Positions 28,328 to 38,883 of a stretch of DNA of 64,000 nucleotides are shown here, piece by piece. The notes beneath the pieces were generated by a model that saw only the letters and a list, made by a program, of their open reading frames with translations, made no database searches and had not been told where the DNA came from. Origin of the DNA: Spirochaetales bacterium (GTDB taxonomy: Bacteria; Spirochaetota; Spirochaetia; DSM-2461); the NCBI GenBank assembly GCA_016936555.1, contig JAFGXR010000058.1:1-64000 (forward strand), in the 5' to 3' direction. Each line of letters begins with the position of its first letter. Within the stretch, counting starts at the first letter, position 1. A program made the translations under genes and the position numbers.

Positions 28328-29149
28328 ATGACTTTATCGCTGAGAAACAGGCTTATAAGAATTACGATAATTTTCTGTTTTGCTCTCTCGGCCTTTTATC
28401 TTCTATCCTATTTTTATCTCAATCAGAATAATTTTTTTTCACTATCGGCAGTTACGGGATCTCTGGACAATCTGGACAGCTTCACTTCGGAATCAGTCTA
28501 TAGCTCTCTCTTTTGGGCCATTATTACGGCAACTGTTCTCTTTGTGTTTTCCATAACGACGTCACTGGTTCTCTTTCACTATTTCAAGAAAAAAGTATCT
28601 CCGGAAATTTTTTTCTTTGTTCTCTTCGTTCTCTCTCTTTCCCTTCAATCGATAAGACTTTTTCAGTTACAACTGCTTCTGATGCAGATATCTCCGTTTT
28701 TCGGTGTGCTGATTACCAGAGCGTACTACTTCTTCAAGCTCTTCGGAATTTTCTGTCTCTTTGCCTCAAGTCTTTTTCCCATAGGCGTCCAGTTTCAGAA
28801 ATTCGGAACGATTCTTATTTCAATACTGCTCCTGTCCTTTACCATTTCGGCCTTGATGCCGATTGATCCGACCAGGATGAATAGTTTTTTTCTCTACGAA
28901 ATTAGTGATTCCATGAGCCTGTTGGTCATGACACTATCCATACGCTTTCTGACTGTTATAAATTTTATCCGGGTTTCATTGACCACAAGATCCCGGAATT
29001 ATCTGGCGGTACTCATTGCCGCCGTTCTGATAATAACCGGTGACGAACTGCTCTTTGTGCTTCCCGTCCCGTTTATTTCTATCATTCTTCTTCTTACGGG
29101 GACAATTATCTATTCGAGGTCTTTGTATACCTATTATTTGTGGATTTGA
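28328..29149 (+). CDS. Multi-TM hypothetical membrane protein
   Basis: Start set to ATG 28328 ('MTLSLRNRLIRITIIFCF'); about seven hydrophobic segments. Confidence 0.55.
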   Translation: MTLSLRNRLIRITIIFCFALSAFYLLSYFYLNQNNFFSLSAVTGSLDNLDSFTSESVYSSLFWAIITATVLFVFSITTSLVLFHYFKKKVSPEIFFFVLFVLSLSLQSIRLFQLQLLLMQISPFFGVLITRAYYFFKLFGIFCLFASSLFPIGVQFQKFGTILISILLLSFTISALMPIDPTRMNSFFLYEISDSMSLLVMTLSIRFLTVINFIRVSLTTRSRNYLAVLIAAVLIITGDELLFVLPVPFISIILLLTGTIIYSRSLYTYYLWI

Positions 29150-29150
29150 A

Positions 29151-29765
29151 TCAGAGAATCAGCTGGGCAAAAGCCGCTGTACCCACCGGAATGAGAAGAT
29201 TATCAAAATCTTTAAGAGGAACGGCTTCGATAACTGTTGCGGCAAAGGCGATCAAGACAGATTCAAAGATTCTGCCTGTTACGGCTGTCGTCGCCAGAAA
29301 AACCGCGATAAAGCAGGTTAAGGAACCCGCGACTGTTTTACCGCCCAGACCGGGAATCCTGACCCGACCGAAGAGCTTTCCGAAAACGCTGGATAGACCG
29401 TCCCCGAAAGCCAGAGCGTATATACCGATAGTAGCAGCCGGATTGGGGTAGAGAAGAAGCGTGAGAAGAGCACCCAGACCAAGTGTAACTGGTCCGAGAA
29501 CAAACTTGTTATTATCCCTCTCCCGCGCAGCGAGTACAGTAATATTCGATATAATAAATACTTCTGAACCGGAACAGCGCAATGTTTCAGCATAACTGTA
29601 AATCAAAGTCCCGGCGGTAAGTAGTCCGATTGTTATGGATATATTAATTGAAGCTAAAACAGGAATGGATGCGATAAGCAAATGAATTGATTTCCGGACA
29701 AATTCTTTTTCCAGACCGACGGCCGGATTCGCCACAGTATTCACAGTCACATTTTTAAACATCAT
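29151..29765 (-). CDS. Dolichol/phytol kinase-like (CTP-dependent lipid kinase or phosphatidate cytidylyltransferase-like)
   Basis: 'EFVRKSIHLLIASIPVL', 'ALAFGDGLSSVFGKLFGR...GGKTVAGSL'. Confidence 0.7.
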   Translation of the reverse strand: MMFKNVTVNTVANPAVGLEKEFVRKSIHLLIASIPVLASINISITIGLLTAGTLIYSYAETLRCSGSEVFIISNITVLAARERDNNKFVLGPVTLGLGALLTLLLYPNPAATIGIYALAFGDGLSSVFGKLFGRVRIPGLGGKTVAGSLTCFIAVFLATTAVTGRIFESVLIAFAATVIEAVPLKDFDNLLIPVGTAAFAQLIL

Positions 29766-29960
29766 CAGGCTCCACTATTAAATTCACAGATTTAATAATG
29801 CAAAATTCATACCACAATTGTATCTACATATAAAAACATATAATTGCATACACCGAAAAGAATTAGCTATTTATCAAACTATAGGGGAATAAAATAAGGA
29901 TGGAACTGTATTCTTTTTTATACATTCAAATTCTCAAATGACTATTTTCTCAATACGGTA

Positions 29961-30455
29961 TCAGTTCTTAATCTCATTAACAAGGGCATCAAAGAGGGTC
30001 AAAAGATCCTCATTCGTCTTTCTGAGCCGGGAAGCTACAGTCTTGAGAATAACTCTGGTAATAGGTAAACCGATCTCTGGTTTCCTGTTCCCGAGCTTCT
30101 CAAAATCATCCTTATCCATAACGATGAAAACGGAATCTTCCAGAGCCAGCACGGTTGCGGACCTCTTATCGTCATCAATCAGAGCCATCTCACCGAAGAA
30201 AACATTGTATTCCGCTTTGAGCTTGACAACTGTAAAGTCGTCCCCGGCTCTGGAACGTTTTATAATCTCAACAGCTCCGTCATAGACAATAAACATTTCC
30301 GAACCGATATCGCCTTCCACGATAATCTTTTCATCTTTTTTGAATTTTCGTATGGTGCAGATCCGGCTGACCTCGTTCATGTACCCGTCGTTTTCGCATA
30401 TATCGGCAAAAAGAGGGATTTTTTTCAGTTTATCTATAATTTCATTCTGCTTCAT
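29961..30455 (-). CDS. Cyclic nucleotide-binding (Crp-like) domain protein
   Basis: 'KIIVEGDIGSEMFIVYDGAVEI...VFFGEMALIDDDKRSATVLALEDS'. Confidence 0.85.
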   Translation of the reverse strand: MKQNEIIDKLKKIPLFADICENDGYMNEVSRICTIRKFKKDEKIIVEGDIGSEMFIVYDGAVEIIKRSRAGDDFTVVKLKAEYNVFFGEMALIDDDKRSATVLALEDSVFIVMDKDDFEKLGNRKPEIGLPITRVILKTVASRLRKTNEDLLTLFDALVNEIKN

Positions 30456-31608
30456 ATATCTTCTCCAGAACGATAGCCTGCGTATGTCTTCTGATTATGT
30501 AGTCATTTGGAGGGACAAAGAGTGGCTTATTGACTTCCATTCCCTTCACGCTCTGAAGGTTATCCACAAGAAGAGACATATTGGACGTTTTCTGAGCGGC
30601 TCTCAGAGCTTCCATTTTCATCTTGTTCGGAGAGCCCGTATTCTCCAGAAGACCGAGTATAATAAAAGGAGATTCTGCTTCCCCCACCTTATATTCATGA
30701 AAAGGACCGTCAATATACTTCTCATCGATATCAATCGTTCTGAGACGGGAACCATGCTCTCTCTGAGACAGTAGATCATAGAGAATATGTCCCATTCCGT
30801 TTTCTACTGAAGTGTATGAGAGAACTTTCTGGGAGACTTCCCGTTTAAATAGGATTTCATCGCACATAGCTTGCTTCAGATTGCTCTCGTATTTGCGGTT
30901 GATCATTTCCGCGCAGATATAAACTTCACGGGAAAGGGTTCTGATGGACATGACTGTCATGATCGTTTTCGAATCAGCTTCCGCATCGGCGTGGCTTTCA
31001 AAGGTATCGGAAAGAATCAGAACTTTTTTAGCTGTCTGCACATTCGCTCTTTTCAAAGCCGAATCCGAAAAATAATCCCCTCTTACAAACTTCAGATCCG
31101 CCAGTTCCCGACTCTCCTTGAGCGTTTCAATTTTCTCACTGGGAATATTGGAAACTATAATGATCTCTTCAGCCGTAAAGCTATTGGCAAAACCGACAAT
31201 ATCGAGAAGTATCTCTTTAATTTCTTCGGTCCATCCGCATATAACCAGATGATCTTTTATTTTGGGATAATCCACGAGACCCCTCCTCGCTCTGGAATTT
31301 CTATCGACAAAAACAGAAGCGAACACACCGGAAAGGAAACTCATTCCCGCCACACCGAGAAAAATAGTTATGACAGCAACAACCCGTCCGCCCAGAGTTA
31401 TTGGGAATTTATCCCCATACCCGGTCGTACTGAATGTAATGATCGCCCACCAGAGTCCGTCGATAATATCGACGAACTGGTCATTGGAATCTTTCTCGAT
31501 CCAAACAACCAGAGCGCCGGCAACGATAAAAATCAGCATGAAGGCCAGGGTCGGTTTGAGATAAGGTGTGTTCTTTACCAGACTGTTGAACCGGTTCTGT
31601 TTTTTCAT
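30442..31608 (-). CDS. Potassium channel with TrkA-N/RCK domain
   Basis: Pore filter 'TFSTTGYGDKFPI'; 'HLVICGWTEEIKEILLDI' Rossmann. Confidence 0.88.
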   Translation of the reverse strand: MKKQNRFNSLVKNTPYLKPTLAFMLIFIVAGALVVWIEKDSNDQFVDIIDGLWWAIITFSTTGYGDKFPITLGGRVVAVITIFLGVAGMSFLSGVFASVFVDRNSRARRGLVDYPKIKDHLVICGWTEEIKEILLDIVGFANSFTAEEIIIVSNIPSEKIETLKESRELADLKFVRGDYFSDSALKRANVQTAKKVLILSDTFESHADAEADSKTIMTVMSIRTLSREVYICAEMINRKYESNLKQAMCDEILFKREVSQKVLSYTSVENGMGHILYDLLSQREHGSRLRTIDIDEKYIDGPFHEYKVGEAESPFIILGLLENTGSPNKMKMEALRAAQKTSNMSLLVDNLQSVKGMEVNKPLFVPPNDYIIRRHTQAIVLEKIYEAE

Positions 31609-31654
31609 ATTTCCTATCTAAAAATTCGGTATCATTTCTTATTAAGTTTAAGCT

Positions 31655-32800
31655 TTAATCCTCAGTAAACACAACGGGAATCCATTTTTCACCCTCTGCC
31701 ATGGACTGAGGAATCATCCCGAGATCGACGACTTCCGTCGTCTCTCCGACAAGATAGCTTTCATCGCCCAGAGGATACCGTGCTCCGTCGCCGGAAACAT
31801 TGACTGCGCTGATGGAATGTTTGTACTGCCACGAAACGAGCAGAATGGAATCAATATCCAGATGGCGGAGCATGATAGAATAGGAAAGCCCTCTGGCATC
31901 GCAGTCTCCCTCTTCATTGGAAACAGTATGGATAGGAGAGAGAAGATCAGAAAACGTTCCGGAACTGATGTATTTAAAATTCTGTATCCAGTTGAGGAGT
32001 ATTACCGCTTTTTCCCGGTCGCTGTAGCGGTCAAGAGTACTCCGGAGAGTTTGTCCCAGCGAATCGAAGCGGCTGTAATTATCCCTGAAAATGATTTTGT
32101 AGTAGCGTTTCCATGCTTCTTCGAATAGAGGTTTATCACCCAGGTCCTGATAGTATTTCATAAGCTGGGCTTCTCTTTCAATGACCGCCTGGGAAGAGTC
32201 AAACTCCCGAAGGTCTGTCTGGAAACTCACTATGTTTCCATTCAGGACCATCTGTGCCATTACATCACTTTTTCCCGGAAAAGGATAATAGAACTGGCTG
32301 ACCGCCCCCGGCTTATTGAGAGCTTCGTCACTCTCTATCCGGAAAGTGTCGAGAACCGAGAGGATAAAGGGTAGTTTCTCCTCGTAATAATCTGCCCCGC
32401 AGAAGGAAAGCAGGTAATAATCCCTGTCTTCTCTGTTGAGAAAAAGAAACCAGCCTCTCAATTCACCATCTCCCTGAGAGAAGGTGATATCTGCGAGAAA
32501 GGCGTCGTCGCCATTATAACGGAATCTCTCGCCGTCGCTTTCACCGCGGAAATCAACAGTCAGGGCTTCATACATCTCCAGGGAAGATGAGAAATCAGCT
32601 CCATCGTATACAGATGTCTGAAAAATAACGGTCTGGTCATCGGAGATGAAAGAGAGCTCCGACAGACTTGTCCTGTCAAAAGTGTCCCAGCCTTCTGGAA
32701 CATAAACGCTGTAATTGTATTCTTCAATAAAAAACTCTTCCCCGAAAAGAGGAAGAGCTGTGAATACAATCGCCAGCATAAAAGCTTCGATTCTAGTCAT
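31655..32800 (-). CDS. Secreted protein with transglutaminase-like segment
   Basis: N-terminal signal; 'NEEGDCDARGLSYSIMLRHLDID' resembles a transglutaminase Cys motif. Confidence 0.5.
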   Translation of the reverse strand: MTRIEAFMLAIVFTALPLFGEEFFIEEYNYSVYVPEGWDTFDRTSLSELSFISDDQTVIFQTSVYDGADFSSSLEMYEALTVDFRGESDGERFRYNGDDAFLADITFSQGDGELRGWFLFLNREDRDYYLLSFCGADYYEEKLPFILSVLDTFRIESDEALNKPGAVSQFYYPFPGKSDVMAQMVLNGNIVSFQTDLREFDSSQAVIEREAQLMKYYQDLGDKPLFEEAWKRYYKIIFRDNYSRFDSLGQTLRSTLDRYSDREKAVILLNWIQNFKYISSGTFSDLLSPIHTVSNEEGDCDARGLSYSIMLRHLDIDSILLVSWQYKHSISAVNVSGDGARYPLGDESYLVGETTEVVDLGMIPQSMAEGEKWIPVVFTED

Positions 32801-32801
32801 T

Positions 32802-33803
32802 TTATCTTTTTTTTAATTTCCTCATGTCGTTCTTACCTTTGATTATCGGCTTGTCCGCAACTTTCCCGCCCTTTTTATTCCTGAAATATATAATCAGATT
32901 CAGAGCCGTCCCGGAAATGATCATGATAAAACAGAGTATCTGACCTGTTGAAAAGTTTAAGAAAGATGTCAGAAGGTAATTGGGCGCTTCTGAGGCGCCC
33001 CATTGAAGGGGGAAATCCATTCCGGCGTCGGGTTCTCTCAGATATTCAATAAAAAAGCGGAACACACCGTATCCGACCATATAGGAACCGATAACAAAGC
33101 CGTTGAAAGGCTTTTTCTTTCTTACGACAAACCAGAGAATTGCCCAGAGGATAATTCCCTCAAATAAGGCTTCGTACAGTTGGGAGGGATGTCTGGGAAG
33201 GTTGACAGCATTCAAGCCGCTGATATCCATTCCGATCCGTGAAGCCGTATCCTGCACCCAGTTCAGGGATGGGGAAAAGCGCTGAGCATGGGGAAAGACG
33301 ATACCGAGCGGAGAAGTGGTGACGCGGCCGTAAAGTTCCCCGTTTATAAAGTTTCCCAGTCTTCCGAATGTGTATCCCAGAGGAATGGAGGCCGTCAGCA
33401 TATCGCCCCACAAGAGCGTGTCGAATTTTTTCACTCTCAGGTAGATAACCGCTCCGATGACTCCGCCTATCACACCTCCGTGGTAGGACATCCCCTGAAG
33501 TCCCACGAAATGGCCGTTGTAGAAAGGCCAGAAAATCAACCAGGGTTTGGCTCTGTAAATTCCCGAAGTATCATAGACCAGTGCGGCGAAAATCCTCGCG
33601 CCGATAATCAGTCCGATTATTGTCCAGAAGATAAAATTCACAACATCGTCTTCCGGAACGTCGAGTTTTTTTTCCTTAACCTGATATTTGAACAGGTAAA
33701 AGGCAAAGGCAAAGGCAATCAGGTACATCAGTCCGTACCAGCGGACTGGCAGACCGGGGATGATTTCCGGCTTAAGCCAGGTGGGAAATGAAATATAGAG
33801 CAT
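32802..33803 (-). CDS. lgt: Prolipoprotein diacylglyceryl transferase
   Basis: 'GLQGMSYHGGVIGGVIG', 'LGRLGNFINGELYGR', 'PRHPSQLYEALFEG', 'EYLREPD'. Confidence 0.95.
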   Translation of the reverse strand: MLYISFPTWLKPEIIPGLPVRWYGLMYLIAFAFAFYLFKYQVKEKKLDVPEDDVVNFIFWTIIGLIIGARIFAALVYDTSGIYRAKPWLIFWPFYNGHFVGLQGMSYHGGVIGGVIGAVIYLRVKKFDTLLWGDMLTASIPLGYTFGRLGNFINGELYGRVTTSPLGIVFPHAQRFSPSLNWVQDTASRIGMDISGLNAVNLPRHPSQLYEALFEGIILWAILWFVVRKKKPFNGFVIGSYMVGYGVFRFFIEYLREPDAGMDFPLQWGASEAPNYLLTSFLNFSTGQILCFIMIISGTALNLIIYFRNKKGGKVADKPIIKGKNDMRKLKKR

Positions 33804-33818
33804 TGTACTTCCTTTTTA

Positions 33819-34955
33819 CTACTTTCTTTTATTATTTTTCACAAACTGGTTTTTCAGAAACCGGTTCTCTCTTCTCAGCATATTCAATTCGAACTGCTGG
33901 CTTTTAATCGTATCAATAAGATCCCCCTGAGTCAGGGCTCCGCAATCGAGCAGCTCTTCAAGAGACTGCATCTTCGAGTTGAAATCGGTTTCCGCCTCCA
34001 GTTCCGCAATTTGAAAGGACGTTTCGCTTTCATTAAATGTCAGCGGTCTGGGAGCCAGATCATTTTCCTGTTCCAGAATCTTATCGGCAATACGGAAAAT
34101 AGCCTGGGAGAGAACGGACTGGGGTTTATAGGAAACGATGGGAAGACGGGAATTGAGAGCGACAGTCTGCAGTTCATCGCGGTACATAACGCCCAGATGA
34201 TCGAGGTTGATTCCCAGATATTCCCGGCAGGAGTGGCGGAGCTTACCCGCTTTCGCCGCATCTTTCGGGTCTTCCAGCATATTGAGAATAAGCCTCGGCT
34301 GAAGGCTTTTTATCTTCTCCTCGTATATCGCATGATTTTCAGGATCGATTTTCCTGATATTCTCAACCAATCGGGGAATAAAAACCTTCTGAAGGGATTC
34401 TCCGTCTTTTCTCAGGGACTCCAGATACTGATAAGCCGGAGATTTTTTGGGAAAAGAAGCACTCATGATTCTGAATACGGCATTTTTCAGAAACAGATAG
34501 GCATTGAGTGTCGCCGTCAGAGTCGGAGTCGTAACGATAAGTCCCTGTCCCGAAAGGAGAAACATATCCATTGTATTAAAGCTGGTACCCGCTCCAAGAT
34601 CGGCAATTAGAAAATCCGCATCGAGAGAGAGGAGCTTTCGGATTAGTTTATTCTTCTGTGTCGCGCTGATATTTGCCGCACCCGGCAGCTCCGCTTCTCC
34701 GGGAATAAAGAGAAGATTGCTGTAATCCGTTTCATATATAATCTCATCGAGAGTGGTAAAAGGTTTGTTCAGTAGAGTGCCGATTCCTTTTTCCGGTATG
34801 CGGTTACCCAGAATGAGATGGAGATTGGATCCTCCCAGATCCAGATCGGCGAGAATAACTTTTTTACCGGCTTTGGCAAGGGCAATGGAAAGATTCGCGG
34901 CTACAAGCGATTTCCCCACTCCCCCTTTTCCGCTGGCTATAGACAGAATCTGCAT
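33819..34955 (-). CDS. MinD/ParA-family ATPase (FlhG/FleN-like)
   Basis: 'ASGKGGVGKSLVAANLSIALAKAGKKVILADLDLGGSNLH'. Confidence 0.85.
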   Translation of the reverse strand: MQILSIASGKGGVGKSLVAANLSIALAKAGKKVILADLDLGGSNLHLILGNRIPEKGIGTLLNKPFTTLDEIIYETDYSNLLFIPGEAELPGAANISATQKNKLIRKLLSLDADFLIADLGAGTSFNTMDMFLLSGQGLIVTTPTLTATLNAYLFLKNAVFRIMSASFPKKSPAYQYLESLRKDGESLQKVFIPRLVENIRKIDPENHAIYEEKIKSLQPRLILNMLEDPKDAAKAGKLRHSCREYLGINLDHLGVMYRDELQTVALNSRLPIVSYKPQSVLSQAIFRIADKILEQENDLAPRPLTFNESETSFQIAELEAETDFNSKMQSLEELLDCGALTQGDLIDTIKSQQFELNMLRRENRFLKNQFVKNNKRK

Positions 34956-35053
34956 CTGGTCTCCTTTCTTTTTCTGATATTATATTATAATGTACACAGA
35001 GTAATTTTAAGTTTGTTAGTATAACCGGTCAAGTAAGGCCTTAGAGGATTGTT

Positions 35054-36472
35054 ATGAAAAGAAATAGAGAAAGATTAATCTGGGCGGGAGTCACATCGAC
35101 ACTACTTGTCGCTGTTGTCATACTCCTTTTCGCTTTCAGGGCGCCCTCCGTTGCAGCACAAAACAGTTTTTCCTATAACAGGGACGTGGAGAAGTACATG
35201 AATCTTCTCAAGAACGCCTATTATTACATATTGAATAACTATGTGGAGGAAGTTCCGCCCGAAGATCTTTTTAAAGGAGCCATGAACGGTCTCTTCGAGA
35301 GCCTGGACGATCCCTATTCGGTTTATCTCGATGAACTGGCGGTTCAGAATCTCACCGATACGACCGAGGGAAAATTCGGCGGGGTTGGTTTATATATTTC
35401 CAAATCCCTTATTTTCGATGAGGAAAATCCCTACGGCCGGAAACCCTATGTAGAAGTGGTCTCCCCTATAGAGGGGACTCCCGCATTCAGGGCGGGAATT
35501 CATTCAGGTGATTATATTTTTAAAATCAACGGGGAATCTGCGAAAGACCTTTCGACCAATGAAGTGTCCGATCTTCTCCGCGGAACACCGGGCACACCGG
35601 TTGATGTGACGATTTTAAGAGGTGAAAGCATAACTTTCGATGTGACTCTGATAAGAGCCAATATCGAAATTCCGACCGTAAAGGTTGATATGATCGATGG
35701 TGATATCGCCTACATGAGGATCATACAATTCACTCCCTACACAGCTGACAGAATCGAAGACGCCTTAAAAACTTTTAAAAGAAACCGCTACAAAGGTCTG
35801 ATTATTGACCTTCGCGGCAATCCCGGAGGGCTGCTCTCATCGGTCGTGGAAATTGCCGATTACTTTTTCGATAATGGAACAATTGTCAGTACAAAATCGC
35901 GCATAGAAGAGGAAAATGAAGTTTTTACCGCTAAAAGAGGCACTCTGGTCGATGAAAACATTCCCATAGTCGTACTGATCGACAACGGATCCGCCTCCGC
36001 TTCGGAAATCCTGACCGGAGCTCTGAAGGACAGAAACAGGGCTGTCGTGGTAGGACAGACGAGTTACGGGAAAGGTTCGGTACAGACAATGGTCGGACTG
36101 GGCGAAAGCGCCATAAAGCTCACAATGGCCCGCTATTACACCCCCTCGGGTGTCAGCATTGACAAAACGGGAATCGATCCCGATGTCCCTGTCGAACTCC
36201 CGGAATTTACCGATGAGGAACTGAAATCCTACTCGATTTTACTGGAAAAGAATACAATCAGAGAATTTGTTCAGGAAGGGAATGTCACGGACAGTTCTAT
36301 CAGCAATTTTATCAGTCAACTGAAGAGCGATAATATTGTCCTTTCCGACAATACGATCCGCAGGCTCATCAACTCCGAAGTAAACCGGATGTCCGACAAT
36401 CCCCCAGTATACGATATGGAATTCGATGAATCTCTCCAGAAAGCTGTGGAACTGATCAAAGAGAAACTATGA
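35054..36472 (+). CDS. ctpA: S41-family C-terminal processing peptidase
   Basis: PDZ domain plus 'GLIIDLRGNPGGLL', 'NGSASASEILTGALKD', 'SYGKGSVQT'. Confidence 0.93.
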   Translation: MKRNRERLIWAGVTSTLLVAVVILLFAFRAPSVAAQNSFSYNRDVEKYMNLLKNAYYYILNNYVEEVPPEDLFKGAMNGLFESLDDPYSVYLDELAVQNLTDTTEGKFGGVGLYISKSLIFDEENPYGRKPYVEVVSPIEGTPAFRAGIHSGDYIFKINGESAKDLSTNEVSDLLRGTPGTPVDVTILRGESITFDVTLIRANIEIPTVKVDMIDGDIAYMRIIQFTPYTADRIEDALKTFKRNRYKGLIIDLRGNPGGLLSSVVEIADYFFDNGTIVSTKSRIEEENEVFTAKRGTLVDENIPIVVLIDNGSASASEILTGALKDRNRAVVVGQTSYGKGSVQTMVGLGESAIKLTMARYYTPSGVSIDKTGIDPDVPVELPEFTDEELKSYSILLEKNTIREFVQEGNVTDSSISNFISQLKSDNIVLSDNTIRRLINSEVNRMSDNPPVYDMEFDESLQKAVELIKEKL

Positions 36473-36870
36473 GCAGCAGAGAAATAACGGTAAAAACCAG
36501 AGAGCGGACAGTTATGATCGATATCTCCTCAGAAGTCCAGAAAGCAGTTTCCGCTGCCGGGATTCTAGAGGGAATTGCCGTAGTGTACAGCCCTCACACG
36601 ACAGCGGGAATTACGATCAATGAAAATGCCGATCCGTCAGTCAAAAACGATATGATCCGAACCCTTAACAAGCTTATTCCCTATGAAGACGGCTATACCC
36701 ATATGGAAGGCAATTCCGACGCGCATATCAAAGCGACATTAACCGGTCTATCCGTCACTGTGCCTGTAATCGGGGGAAGGCTGGCCCTTGGAACCTGGCA
36801 GGGAATTTATTTTTGTGAATACGACGGCCCCAGAAACCGACGGTTCATAGTGAATGCAATTAATGGATAA
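36469..36870 (+). CDS. yjbQ: YjbQ/UPF0047 secondary thiamine-phosphate synthase-like
   Basis: 'VYSPHTTAGITINENADPSVKNDM', 'AHIKATLTGLSVTVPVIGGRLALGTWQGIYFCEYDGPRNRR'. Confidence 0.92.
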   Translation: MSSREITVKTRERTVMIDISSEVQKAVSAAGILEGIAVVYSPHTTAGITINENADPSVKNDMIRTLNKLIPYEDGYTHMEGNSDAHIKATLTGLSVTVPVIGGRLALGTWQGIYFCEYDGPRNRRFIVNAING

Positions 36871-36872
36871 AT

Positions 36873-37628
36873 ATGAGACAGTTTATATTACCCGATGAGT
36901 TTGATGGACGGCCAGATCTCTCCCTGACAGGAGAGAACTTTCACTATCTCTGCCGGGTCCTCAGAAAAAAAGAAGGGGATTCTTTCCCCGGACTGGATAA
37001 AGACGGTTCCCGCTGGACTATCGTCATTAAAGCGATAAACGAGAGTTCCTGTCTTCTGGGCATCAGTCCCGATAGCTATTTCAAAGGTAATACGCCTGAA
37101 ATTACCCTTGTCCAGTGTCTCCCTAAAGGGAAAAAAATGGAACTTGTTATCAGGCAGGCTGTCGAATCAGGCGTTTCCCGCATCATTCCCGTTGAAAGTG
37201 ATCACGCAGTTCCGCGTTTTGAAAATGACAGGGACAGATTGAAAAAAAAAGAACGATGGGAAAAAATAGCCATAGAGGCTATGCAGCAGAGCGGATCATT
37301 AATCGTTCCGGCCATAAACAGACCGGTAAAAATGGACTTGGTACCGTCATTTATGGAAGGAAATAGTTTAGGGCTTTTCTGTCATCAGGAGAGGATTGAC
37401 CACAATTCCCTACATCAGTATCTTAATGAGACCCCTCATAAGGTTTTCATCGTTATCGGCCCTGAAGGAGGACTTTCCGATCGGGAAGTGAGTATTCTCA
37501 GAAAAGATAATTTCAAACCTGTTTATCTGGGTGACAATATTTTGAGAACGGAGACCGCCGCCCTTTACGCGACTGCAGCGGTTAAAGTTCTGCTACTGGA
37601 GAAAGAGACATGGAGCCTGAAAGACTGA
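36873..37628 (+). CDS. rsmE: 16S rRNA (uracil1498-N3)-methyltransferase
   Basis: 'LVQCLPKGKKMELVIRQAVESGVSRIIPV', 'VFIVIGPEGGLSDREV', 'LGDNILRTETAALYA'. Confidence 0.93.
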   Translation: MRQFILPDEFDGRPDLSLTGENFHYLCRVLRKKEGDSFPGLDKDGSRWTIVIKAINESSCLLGISPDSYFKGNTPEITLVQCLPKGKKMELVIRQAVESGVSRIIPVESDHAVPRFENDRDRLKKKERWEKIAIEAMQQSGSLIVPAINRPVKMDLVPSFMEGNSLGLFCHQERIDHNSLHQYLNETPHKVFIVIGPEGGLSDREVSILRKDNFKPVYLGDNILRTETAALYATAAVKVLLLEKETWSLKD

Positions 37629-38362
37629 ACAGCCGCATAAATTTTATGAAAGTCCCTCTGGATATTCTTGAAGAGAATGATCTTGAGGAAACTATTCTGC
37701 ATCTGCTGCTGAATGAGAAATCCAATCAGATTGTTCTTTTAAGTTTCCGCGATTATCTCAAGGCAAGAAGCAGCAAAGATTTCCGGAAACTTCTCGATGA
37801 AGCGGCTCTGGTCCTCCCCTCCTCTTCGCTGATCACCGGAGGAATCAAATTTCTTTTCGGACGCGATTCTTCTATTTATATCAATTATGATCTTGTATTA
37901 AAAATGCTCAGCATTCTGGAAAGAAACGGCAAATCCATTTATATAATAGGTTCTAACAGAAAAACGATTCTCACATCTGAGAAAAACCTCAAAGACTCTT
38001 ATCCGGGATTACACCTTGTGGGAAGAAGCAGCAGTTTCTACAGCAAAGACAGCGAAAATGATATTATTCTGGCAATAAAAAAATCATCACCTTCTTTATT
38101 ACTGGCAGGTAGCGGCCTTAAAGGCAAAAACAACTGGCTCTACAGAAACAGAGACAAATTCAACCCGGGACTTACACTCTGGAGTCCCGATTGCTTTGAA
38201 ATCTTCTCCGGTAAAAAGAAAAGGCCGTCAAAAAAGCTTTCAAAGCGATTTTTCTCCCGTTTAAGACACTCTATTATCAGACCATGGAAAATTATCTATT
38301 TATTCCCGTACCTGATGTTTCACATAAATCTGATATTCTACAAACTTTTCAAAAACAAGTGA
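37610..38362 (+). CDS. WecG/TagA/CpsF-family glycosyltransferase
   Basis: 'IYIIGSNRKTILTSEKNLKDSYPGLHLVG' and the family's C-terminal TM/RW-like tail. Confidence 0.75.
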   Translation: MEPERLNSRINFMKVPLDILEENDLEETILHLLLNEKSNQIVLLSFRDYLKARSSKDFRKLLDEAALVLPSSSLITGGIKFLFGRDSSIYINYDLVLKMLSILERNGKSIYIIGSNRKTILTSEKNLKDSYPGLHLVGRSSSFYSKDSENDIILAIKKSSPSLLLAGSGLKGKNNWLYRNRDKFNPGLTLWSPDCFEIFSGKKKRPSKKLSKRFFSRLRHSIIRPWKIIYLFPYLMFHINLIFYKLFKNK

Positions 38363-38369
38363 GGTTTTC

Positions 38370-38810
38370 ATGCTAAGCATTCAATATATATTATCCCTGT
38401 TTAAAGATACAAAAGCTGTACAGATACTATTTTTTCTCATGGGAGCCTCAATCATTCAAATTATCGATCTCATTCTGACTCTCTATCTCACCCATTTGTT
38501 CGGCGATTATCTCATTCTGGCAATAATCAGCAGCCTGTCTCTGGCAGGAATCTTTTTTTCCTACATAAGCGTCAACAGCAGAATAAGACAGATAAACACC
38601 AGTTGCGGAGAGGGATGCTTTCCGGAAAATCTTTTCAATCAATTAACCGGAACTTTTTTTGCCGCTGTTCTTCTTTTTATGCCGGGATTTATTTCTTCTT
38701 TTTTCGGTTTTCTACTCCTCTTTCCGCTTTTTTCTATTCCCGCGGGACGATACATTTCCCGGAATAGCGATACGGAATGGCATACTGTCTATGAATACAT
38801 GAAGATCTGA
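38370..38810 (+). CDS. FxsA-like membrane protein
   Basis: 146 aa, four TM segments, 'LLFMPGFISSFFGFLLLFP'. Confidence 0.7.
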   Translation: MLSIQYILSLFKDTKAVQILFFLMGASIIQIIDLILTLYLTHLFGDYLILAIISSLSLAGIFFSYISVNSRIRQINTSCGEGCFPENLFNQLTGTFFAAVLLFMPGFISSFFGFLLLFPLFSIPAGRYISRNSDTEWHTVYEYMKI

Positions 38811-38883
38811 TTGGGGATATCGGGAAAAAAAACTTACCCAAAAGCCCCATTCCCAATAAGCTAGTGTATAGTAAAATAGGTTC

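Noticed and set aside
38811-38883. Possible hairpin TTGGGGAT...ATTCCCAA upstream of the sigma-54-type activator
   Set aside because: Stem is imperfect with a long A-rich loop; not convincing as terminator or riboregulator.
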